NCBI GenBank assembly: GCA_945949035.1
Contig: CAMFDH010000074.1
Span: forward strand, 1-6,614
Length of the DNA stretch: 6,614 nt
Source of the DNA: an uncultured Actinomyces sp.
GTDB taxonomy: Bacteria > Actinomycetota > Actinomycetes > Actinomycetales > Actinomycetaceae
Reading direction: 5' to 3'
Both the position numbers and the translations under genes were made by a program. Shown piece by piece: positions 1-5,178 of this stretch; the stretch's first letter is position 1, and every line of letters starts with the position of its first letter. Under the pieces are notes generated by a model, which ran no database searches, was not told the origin of the DNA, and worked only from the letters and a program-made list of their open reading frames with translations.

Positions 1-101
1 GGAGGGGACTGCGATCGCTCCAGCAGGGCCGGTGTGATTGCAGATGCGGGCCACTGGGGTGTCTGCCTACGATTGCTTCTCTGGGATCCGTCCGAGTTCA
101 T

Positions 102-106
102 AAGGA
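102..106 (+). promoter_or_regulatory. Ribosome-binding site deciding the DUF4396 gene start
   Basis: AAGGA lies 5 nt before ATG 112. It favours this start over the in-frame GTG at 34, which has no purine-rich sequence at a suitable distance. Confidence 0.55.
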
Positions 107-111
107 CCACC

Positions 112-963
112 ATGCAACTGCACAGTGTCGATCTCCCCACCTGGCTGGTGGTCTTGTCATCCATCAGCTTGATCCTCGGTGTTATGAGTGCAGCATTCAT
201 CGCGATTGATGTGAGACGTCGTCCTCAACCCATGAGAGTAATGGACTTCGTTTGGCCGATAGATGGCCTGTGGGGTTCCGTGGGTTGGGTCGCGGCCTAC
301 CTGTGGTGGGGTAGAGCAGGGCTGCGCGGCCAGGGAGACACTTCTTCGCAGAATCAACCGGTGACATCGGCGAGACCGATGGAGATGGGCATGGGTGACC
401 AGCCGGCTGATCCGATGAAGTCCTCGAGCATGACAGCAATGTCGATGAAGCCAGCGCTGGGCCTGAGCGGTAAGCCGCACACGATGCCCGTCTCGGTGTT
501 CATTGGGACTAGCCACTGTGGGGCTGGGTGTTCAATGGCGGACCTTGTTGTCGAGTGGCTGATTTTTCTCGTGCCAGGTATCGCAATTGCAGGGGGCCTG
601 TCCTGGCTTTTCGCAGACCCCCTGTTTGCAGGGTGGGTGATCTCCTACTTTGTAGCACTGCTCTTCGGAATTACCTTTCAATATGCCGCGATTGCTCCGA
701 TGAACCCCCAGCGGAGCGTTTGGGGCAACATCAAGACCGCGGCCAAGGCTGACGTGCTGTCTCTGTCCGCATGGCAAATCGGGATGTACGGGGCGATGGC
801 ACTCGGCCAGCTGTGGATCTTCCCAACCTTCCTCGGAGGCCAGGTGGCAACCGACACCCCGGTCTTTTGGTTCATGATGCAGATCGCCATGTTGGCGGGA
901 TTCTGCACCGCCTATCCGGTGAACTGGTTGCTGATTAAGTTCGGAGTTAAGGAACGGATGTAG
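112..963 (+). CDS. DUF4396 domain integral membrane protein with Met-rich loop
   Basis: A 283-residue polytopic membrane protein of unknown function. The pattern fits DUF4396: an HCGAGCSMAD motif (H135, C136, C140, D144) just before a membrane helix, a segment AKADVLSLSAWQIGMYG, and a C-terminal YPVNWLLIKFGVKE. Hydrophobic segments lie near residues 10-32, 50-66, 145-167, 172-196, 220-242 and 251-276. Basic clusters give conflicting signals, so I cannot assign topology. The loop after the second segment is rich in Met (M90, M92, M94, M102, M107, M110, M112, M125) with a nearby His, which together with HCxxxC suggests soft-metal binding, perhaps copper; that is inference. I chose ATG 112 because AAGGA (102-106) lies 5 nt upstream; an in-frame GTG at 34 would add 26 residues but has no good ribosome-binding site. 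Codons AGA, GTA and ATA occur in the N-terminal part and look rarer in rpsA, so the gene may be accessory. Function is unassigned. Confidence 0.85.
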   Translation: MQLHSVDLPTWLVVLSSISLILGVMSAAFIAIDVRRRPQPMRVMDFVWPIDGLWGSVGWVAAYLWWGRAGLRGQGDTSSQNQPVTSARPMEMGMGDQPADPMKSSSMTAMSMKPALGLSGKPHTMPVSVFIGTSHCGAGCSMADLVVEWLIFLVPGIAIAGGLSWLFADPLFAGWVISYFVALLFGITFQYAAIAPMNPQRSVWGNIKTAAKADVLSLSAWQIGMYGAMALGQLWIFPTFLGGQVATDTPVFWFMMQIAMLAGFCTAYPVNWLLIKFGVKERM

Positions 964-1151
964 GTGGGTTTGGCCGTCGGCAAGCCACTCTTGTGAACGG
1001 CTTGGCACATCGGGAGCCTCGCTTTTCTGTTTGGTTCGAGTCGAGACAGGGAAGACTGACTAGCTGACATCGTTATCGGTGTGTCGGACAGCGAGTTGGG
1101 GCAAATATTGGTGCTGTCTTGCGAAGTTTCTAAACGTCGGTTCATTGCGGC

Positions 1152-1157
1152 TATAAG
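1152..1157 (+). promoter_or_regulatory. Probable -10 element of the pdtaR promoter
   Basis: TATAAG matches the TATAAT consensus at five of six positions and fits the actinobacterial TANNNT pattern. Transcription would begin near 1164, giving a leader of about 27 nt before ATG 1191. No convincing -35 hexamer is seen at 16-19 bp spacing (TCTAAA at 1129-1134 is poor). The box ends immediately before the in-frame ATGs at 1158 and 1161, so a transcript from here could not use them. The rest of 964-1190 holds only short inverted repeats and no gene. Confidence 0.45.
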
Positions 1158-1190
1158 ATGATGGTCAAGCAAACTGAAAGAGAAGACCCC

Positions 1191-1784
1191 ATGACGAAAC
1201 CTGAATCCGCTGCCAAGCGTGTCCTGGTCGCCGAAGATGAGACCCTGATCAGGCTGGATATTGTTGAGATCCTGTCGGCTGCCGGCTACGACGTCGTAGG
1301 TGAAGCCGCTGATGGTCAAGAGGCAATCGATCTGGCCCTAGAGCTTGAACCGGATGTCTGTGTTCTGGACGTGAAGATGCCGAAGGTTGAAGGAATCACG
1401 GCTGCTGAGCAGATCCTGAAAGAGATTCCCACGGCTGTGGTTATGTTGACCGCCTTCTCACAGAAGGAACTGGTGCAGAGGGCGGCTGAAATTGGCGCCA
1501 TGGCCTATGTAACGAAGCCGTTTGGACCGAACGACCTCATTCCCGCGGTTGAGATCGCACTCTCACGGCAGAGCCAGATTGAAGCCCTGGAGACAGAAAT
1601 TGCAGATCTGTCCGAACGCTTCGAGACTCGTAAGCGCGTTGACCGAGCCAAGGGGTTGCTGATCAACCGCATGGACATGACGGAACCCGAGGCGTTCCGC
1701 TGGATCCAGAAGACTTCAATGGACCGTCGCCTGTCTATGCGTGAGGTCGCTGACGCGGTGATTGACCAGGTGGCTGGCGACTAA
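1191..1784 (+). CDS. pdtaR: ANTAR-domain response regulator PdtaR (Rv1626-like)
   Basis: A cytoplasmic two-component response regulator of 197 residues that acts on RNA rather than DNA. The N-terminal receiver domain (about 9-125) has the acidic pair E15/D16, phospho-acceptor D60 in the LDVKMP motif, switch Thr T87 in the TAFSQ motif and K109 in KPF, so it looks fully functional. A helical linker with LETEIADLSERFETRK (133-148) leads into the C-terminal ANTAR domain (about 137-195) with conserved A153-K154-G155, W171 and the MDRR motif at 177-180. Known family members are phosphorylated by the histidine kinase PdtaS and act as antiterminators or bind hairpin RNA; no kinase gene is visible here. 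ATG 1191 was chosen because AAAGAGAAG (1177-1185) lies 5 nt upstream and the -10 box ends just before the earlier in-frame ATGs at 1158 and 1161. The length is close to that of the mycobacterial protein. Its TAA overlaps the stop of the convergent thioesterase gene. Confidence 0.96.
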   Translation: MTKPESAAKRVLVAEDETLIRLDIVEILSAAGYDVVGEAADGQEAIDLALELEPDVCVLDVKMPKVEGITAAEQILKEIPTAVVMLTAFSQKELVQRAAEIGAMAYVTKPFGPNDLIPAVEIALSRQSQIEALETEIADLSERFETRKRVDRAKGLLINRMDMTEPEAFRWIQKTSMDRRLSMREVADAVIDQVAGD

Positions 1785-2158
1785 CGGACCACAATCATGT
1801 TGGTGACGAGGGCGGTTGAGACTAACCGTCCTCGTTCATCTTTAACCGTGACGCGGTGGACCGTGCGGGTGCGGCCGAGGTGTTCGGCTGTGGCGGTCGC
1901 AGTTACCAGTCCGCTGAGGCCGGGGCGTACGTGGCTGATGGAGAGTTCTGTTCCCATCGCAACCGCGCCCTTCTCGCGGGCGTAAACGTTTGCGGCGCGG
2001 GAGGCTGCATTCTCACAGAGTGCGGCTGTGGCGCCCCCGTGAAGGACCCCGGCCACCTGGGTGTTTCCCTCAACCGGCATGGTGAAAACAGCGTGTTCGG
2101 CGGTAAGTTCGAGGGCGACAATTCCGAGTTTGTCCCCGAGTGCATTTTTCTCTGGCAT
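1781..2158 (-). CDS. PaaI-family hotdog-fold thioesterase
   Basis: A 125-residue single-domain hotdog protein, predicted to hydrolyse acyl-CoA or aryl-CoA thioesters in the cytoplasm; the physiological substrate cannot be read from sequence. The hallmark GVLHGGATAALCENAAS carries the HGG motif (H40, G41, G42) and E49, placed where this family has its catalytic acid. A second typical strand is GTELSISHVRP (69-79), and the C-terminal strands run through HLGRTRTVHRVTV and LVSTALVTNMIV. Length is normal for the family, and no signal peptide or membrane segment is present. ATG at 2158 is supported by full family N-terminal coverage; there is no strong Shine-Dalgarno sequence. The gene is divergent from polA across 34 bp. 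It is convergent with pdtaR: its TAG (1783-1781) overlaps the pdtaR TAA, and its 3' end also encodes the pdtaR terminator hairpin. Confidence 0.92.
   Translation of the reverse strand: MPEKNALGDKLGIVALELTAEHAVFTMPVEGNTQVAGVLHGGATAALCENAASRAANVYAREKGAVAMGTELSISHVRPGLSGLVTATATAEHLGRTRTVHRVTVKDERGRLVSTALVTNMIVVR
1805..1843 (+). terminator. Intrinsic-type terminator of pdtaR, inside the opposing gene
   Basis: A stem-loop begins 20 nt after the pdtaR stop. The arm 1805-1817 (GACGAGGGCGGTT) pairs with 1824-1836 (AACCGTCCTCGTT) over 13 positions, with G-U wobbles at 1812/1829 and 1805/1836, around the hexaloop GAGACT. It is followed by CATCTTT, only a weak U-tract. The whole element lies inside the last codons of the minus-strand thioesterase gene. 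In minus-strand RNA the two wobbles become C-A mismatches, so the hairpin is best formed in the pdtaR transcript. The weak U-tract is the main doubt; it could instead be a 3'-end stabilising hairpin. Confidence 0.6.
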
Positions 2159-2165
2159 GGAACTA

Positions 2166-2171
2166 ACCCTA
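2166..2171 (-). promoter_or_regulatory. Possible -10 box for the thioesterase gene (leaderless)
   Basis: On the minus strand TAGGGT (2171 down to 2166) fits TANNNT and lies 7 nt before the ATG at 2158. Transcription would then start at or within a base of the start codon. No -35 match is visible, which is common for actinobacterial promoters. The distance is suggestive but the motif is short. Confidence 0.35.
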
Positions 2172-2180
2172 GCCGCGCTC

Positions 2181-2186
2181 TAGGCT
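2181..2186 (+). promoter_or_regulatory. Possible -10 box for polA (leaderless)
   Basis: TAGGCT fits the TANNNT -10 pattern and ends 6 nt before the GTG start at 2193, so the transcript would begin at or next to the start codon. A leaderless mRNA would also explain why the only purine run (GGGGGA, 2187-2192) touches the GTG directly, too close to work as a Shine-Dalgarno site. No convincing -35 is seen. Confidence 0.4.
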
Positions 2187-2192
2187 GGGGGA

Positions 2193-4934
2193 GTGAGCGA
2201 AAAACTTCTTGTCATCGATGGCCACTCCATGGCGTACCGCGCATTCTTTGCGCTTCCCGCCGACTCCTTCACGGCTGCGGGAGGACAGCACACCAACGCG
2301 GTCTACGGTTTCCTCTCCATGCTCGTCAAGCTTCTGGACACTGAGAAGCCCGATCTGGTGGCGGTTGCCTTCGATCCTTCGCGATACTCCTTCCGAACGG
2401 AGATCTACCCCGAGTACAAGGGGACACGCGATAAGACCCCCGAAGAGTTTGTGGGACAGGTGGAGCTGATCGAGGCCGTCCTCGAGAAGATGGGTGTTCG
2501 CACCATCACCGTTGAGAACTTTGAGGCCGATGATGTCCTGGCAACGCTCTCGACGGTCGCGAAGGCGGATGGAATGGAGGTCCTGATTGCCTCCGGGGAC
2601 CGCGACACGTTCCAGCTTGTCAACGACCGGGTGACGGTGCTCTATCCGGGTCGCTCCGCTTCCGACCTCAACTACATGACTCCCGAAGCGGTGGAGGCCA
2701 AGTATGACGTCAGGCCCGCCGCCTACCCTGAGCTTGCCGCTCTGGTTGGAGAGACCTCAGACAACCTGCCCGGCATTCCCGGGGTCGGTCCGAAGACGGC
2801 CGCCCAGTGGCTGGCAAAGTTCGGTGGGCTCGAGTCCCTACTGGAACGTGCTGACGAGGTCGGCGGTAAGCGGGGAGAGGCACTGAGGGAGCACATTCCG
2901 GACGTTCTTCGCAACCGCAAGCTCAACCACCTTGTCACCGACATGCCGCTTGATGTCAGTCCGGAGGATTGCCGTGTGGGAGAGCCGGATCTGGCGGCCC
3001 TCGCCTCACTGTTCGACACCCTTGAGTTTGGTCAGTTACGAACCCGGGTTCATAAGGCCATGGATCGTTTCTGGGGAACCGTTTCAGTTGAATCGGGGGA
3101 CGACGTCGCAGTTACCGAGGCCGTAGAGGAGGAGGGCCCGACCCAGGTCGTGCTTCCAGACGAGGTCGTCGTTATCTCTTCCGAGCGTGACCTCGCGGAG
3201 GTTCTCGAAAGCTTCGCCGATGGTGAGGTAGCGCTGTGGGGAAGTGGCCACCTCTCTCCAACCTCACCGAGGCTCGACGTTCTTGCTCTTGCAACCAGTG
3301 AGGCCGTTGTCGTGGTGGACTCCGCGGAGATCTCACCTGAACAAGACCGCCTCCTCGGGGAGTTCCTGGCCAATCATCCGAAGTTGGTCGTACACGGCGG
3401 AAAGGCCCTGGCCCACGGGTTGATCGCTCAGGGTTGGCACATGGCTATGCCCGTGTTCGATACCGAGATCGCTGCTTATATTTGCAACCCGAACCAGCGT
3501 GACTACGGCCTTGGCAACACGACCGAGATCTACCTTGGCTCCCAGGAGGTTGACGAGGACGACGGCGCGATGTTCAGCGTTGATGCTGCGCGGGGTGAGG
3601 GCGATTTTGAGGGTCAGGTAAGCCCGGCTCACAACGCCGCTGCCCTGAACGCCGTCAGTGTTCTCGCCCTCGTCAAGCCGTTGCGTGTGGGCCTGGAGGA
3701 ACGCCATTCGTTCGGCCTCTTGAAGGATATTGAAATCCCGGTTTCGATGGTCCTCTTTGACATGGAGTTCGCCGGCGTTGCCGTTGACACCGAAGTCCTT
3801 GAGGCCCTGCGTAAGGAGTATTCGGGTCAAGCCGAGAAGGCGACGGAAGATGCCTACGCCGCAATCGGGCACGAGGTGAACCTCGGAAGTCCGAAGCAGC
3901 TCCAGGTCGTCCTGTTCGATGAGCTGGGGATGCCTAAGACACGTAAGACCAAGACCGGTTACACAACGGATGCCGATGCTCTTGAGGACCTGTTCGCAAA
4001 AACCGGGCATCCCTTCCTTGAGGCACTCCTGCGGCACCGCGACCGGATCAAGCTGGTGCAGACCCTGGACGGACTGCTTTCAGAAGTGCAGCCCGACGGA
4101 CGAATCCACTCGACTTTCAGCCAGATCGCCTCGGCAACCGGACGCCTCGCCTCATCTGATCCGAACCTGCAGAACATCCCGGCCCGAACTGAGTCTGGAC
4201 TGAGAATCCGTGAGGCTTTCGTGGCGGGTGAGGGCTTCGCTGAACTCATGAGCGTCGACTACTCGCAGATTGAAATGCGCATCATGGCCCATCTTTCAGA
4301 GGACGAGGCGCTGATTGCCGCCTTCAACTCGGGCGAGGACCTGCACACCACCATGGCCGCCTGGGTCTTCGACGTTCCCATTGATGAGGTCGACAGTGTC
4401 CTGCGAAACCGCATCAAGGCCACCTCCTATGGTCTGGCTTATGGTCTTTCGCCCTTCGGGCTGTCGAAGCAGCTCGGGATTTCAGTTGACGAGGCTCGCA
4501 GACTGCACCACGACTACTTCGACAGATTCGGCCGTATCGGCCAGTACCTGCGTGAGGTCGTCGAGCAGGCCAGGGTCGACGGCTACACCCAGACCATGTT
4601 TGGACGCAGACGATACTTCCCGGACCTTGAGTCCTCGGTGCGTCGCGTGCGTGACATGGCAGAGCGAGCTGCGCTCAATGCCCCGATTCAGGGCACTGCG
4701 GCCGACATCTTCAAGGTCGCGATGATTGCCGTTGAGGCCGCACTACTCGACGGTGACTTCAAGTCACGCATGGTCCTACAGGTTCACGATGAACTCGTCC
4801 TCGAGATTGCACCCGGCGAAGCAGACAGGGTGCGGAAGTTGGTAGCCGATGCCATGGGTGGGGCAGTGAAGATGTCTGTGCCTCTGGATGTGGCGGTTGG
4901 TGAGGGCGATTCGTGGCGTGCAGCCGCTCACTAG
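2193..4934 (+). CDS. polA: DNA polymerase I, 3'-5' exonuclease domain inactive
   Basis: A family A DNA polymerase of 913 residues, which fills gaps and removes RNA primers during lagging-strand synthesis and excision repair. The N-terminal 5' nuclease (about 4-290) keeps its metal ligands: D9, Y72-x-x-YK76-x-x-R79, E111/D113/D114, D136 and D138, and the GETSDN motif at 186-191, followed by a helix-hairpin-helix. The middle domain (about 310-510) has the proofreading fold but not its acids: the ExoI D-x-E site reads LWGSG (348-352) and the ExoII Asp position is L406. The polymerase domain (about 513-913) has motif A with D689 in DYSQIEMR, motif B with R738, K742 and Y746, and motif C HDE with D866. 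Y746 sits where E. coli has Phe, as in mycobacterial Pol I and T7 polymerase. The GTG start gives MSEKLLVIDGHSMAYRAFF, the normal family N-terminus. Confidence 0.97.
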   Translation: MSEKLLVIDGHSMAYRAFFALPADSFTAAGGQHTNAVYGFLSMLVKLLDTEKPDLVAVAFDPSRYSFRTEIYPEYKGTRDKTPEEFVGQVELIEAVLEKMGVRTITVENFEADDVLATLSTVAKADGMEVLIASGDRDTFQLVNDRVTVLYPGRSASDLNYMTPEAVEAKYDVRPAAYPELAALVGETSDNLPGIPGVGPKTAAQWLAKFGGLESLLERADEVGGKRGEALREHIPDVLRNRKLNHLVTDMPLDVSPEDCRVGEPDLAALASLFDTLEFGQLRTRVHKAMDRFWGTVSVESGDDVAVTEAVEEEGPTQVVLPDEVVVISSERDLAEVLESFADGEVALWGSGHLSPTSPRLDVLALATSEAVVVVDSAEISPEQDRLLGEFLANHPKLVVHGGKALAHGLIAQGWHMAMPVFDTEIAAYICNPNQRDYGLGNTTEIYLGSQEVDEDDGAMFSVDAARGEGDFEGQVSPAHNAAALNAVSVLALVKPLRVGLEERHSFGLLKDIEIPVSMVLFDMEFAGVAVDTEVLEALRKEYSGQAEKATEDAYAAIGHEVNLGSPKQLQVVLFDELGMPKTRKTKTGYTTDADALEDLFAKTGHPFLEALLRHRDRIKLVQTLDGLLSEVQPDGRIHSTFSQIASATGRLASSDPNLQNIPARTESGLRIREAFVAGEGFAELMSVDYSQIEMRIMAHLSEDEALIAAFNSGEDLHTTMAAWVFDVPIDEVDSVLRNRIKATSYGLAYGLSPFGLSKQLGISVDEARRLHHDYFDRFGRIGQYLREVVEQARVDGYTQTMFGRRRYFPDLESSVRRVRDMAERAALNAPIQGTAADIFKVAMIAVEAALLDGDFKSRMVLQVHDELVLEIAPGEADRVRKLVADAMGGAVKMSVPLDVAVGEGDSWRAAAH

Positions 4935-5054
4935 CCATCTGGAAAGTTGCGCGCTACTCACGGCCGTGCTGTGATTTAACCTATATCGACGACTAAAAAG
5001 GGGTTTTTGTGAGGCAACCGTTACCAGGTGGTCTGCCAATGGGCCAAATCTCAC

Positions 5055-5063
5055 TGATAGTAT
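5055..5063 (+). promoter_or_regulatory. Possible extended -10 promoter element of rpsA
   Basis: TGATAGTAT reads as a TGn motif followed by TAGTAT (4 of 6 to TATAAT and fitting TANNNT). A start near 5069-5070 would leave a leader of about 109 nt and put the long hairpin at the extreme 5' end of the mRNA. The best -35 candidate, CTGCCA (5033-5038), is 19 bp away, so support rests on the extended -10. An upstream start near 4990 is an alternative. Confidence 0.35.
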
Positions 5064-5071
5064 TGTCGAGT

Positions 5072-5124
5072 GCCATGTGCGACGCAGCATTTCGGGGGCC
5101 TAGGCCTTTGGCGTAGTACATGGC
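5072..5124 (+). ncRNA. Predicted structured RNA hairpin in the rpsA 5' leader
   Basis: The arm GCCATGTGCGACGC (5072-5085) is complementary to GCGTAGTACATGGC (5111-5124): of 14 positions 12 are Watson-Crick, one is G-U (5079/5117) and one is a G-A mismatch (5081/5115). An inner hairpin can form in GGCCTAGGCC and its flanks (5094-5109), with loop CTAG and G-U pairs toward its base. No U-tract follows, so a plain terminator is unlikely. The element fits a cis-acting 5' leader structure that could stabilise the mRNA or mediate S1 autoregulation, but I recognise no known RNA family. Confidence 0.5.
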
Positions 5125-5163
5125 TAAGTAATGTCCGCCTTTCAATTTGAAACTGTCCGTTTC

Positions 5164-5167
5164 GGAG
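5164..5167 (+). promoter_or_regulatory. Shine-Dalgarno candidate of rpsA in overlapping weak hairpins
   Basis: GGAG lies 11 nt before ATG 5179, a slightly long spacing. It falls in the loop of GTTT/AAAC (5159-5162/5169-5172), and its first two bases can instead pair in TTGAAAC/GTTTCGG (5147-5153/5159-5165). Confidence 0.5.
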
Positions 5168-5178
5168 TAAACAACTTC

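Larger units (their letters stand above)
4935..5178 (+). promoter_or_regulatory. polA-rpsA spacer: rpsA promoter and leader region
   Basis: This 244-nt gap holds no gene I can support. From left to right it contains the perfect palindrome CACGGCCGTG (4959-4968), TANNNT-like sequences near 4977-4987, AAAAAGGGGTTTTT (4995-5008), a small hairpin (GGCAACC 5013-5019 with GGTCTGCC 5030-5037, one bulge) closed by GTGAG/CTCAC (5009-5013/5050-5054), a possible extended -10, a long imperfect hairpin and an A/T-rich ribosome-binding region. No clear U-tailed terminator follows polA. Ribosomal protein S1 genes are autoregulated in enterobacteria; regulation here is unknown. Confidence 0.5.

Noticed and set aside
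11..18. GCGATCGC palindrome, as in cyanobacterial HIP1 repeats
   Set aside because: A single copy in a clearly actinobacterial context carries no information.
981..1004. CAAGCC/GGCTTG hairpin after the DUF4396 stop as a terminator
   Set aside because: Only 6 bp with a 12-nt loop and no U-tract afterwards (CACATCGGG); too weak to call.
532..1008. Minus-strand open frame of 158 codons opposite the DUF4396 gene
   Set aside because: Low-complexity His/Gly/Pro-rich translation, antisense to a gene with conserved motifs.
1033..1042. GGTTCGAGTC resembling a tRNA T-loop, possible tRNA remnant or attachment site
   Set aside because: The flanks do not form a T-stem, and no acceptor or anticodon arms are present.
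3333..4037. Minus-strand open frame of 234 codons inside polA
   Set aside because: It is fully antisense to conserved polA sequence and has no recognisable domain, so I treat it as a shadow.
5072..5172. Target RNA for an ANTAR protein (paired hairpins with A1/G4 hexaloops)
   Set aside because: The loops seen (CTAG, CGGAGT) do not show the A1/G4 hexaloop pattern, so a link to PdtaR is not supported.
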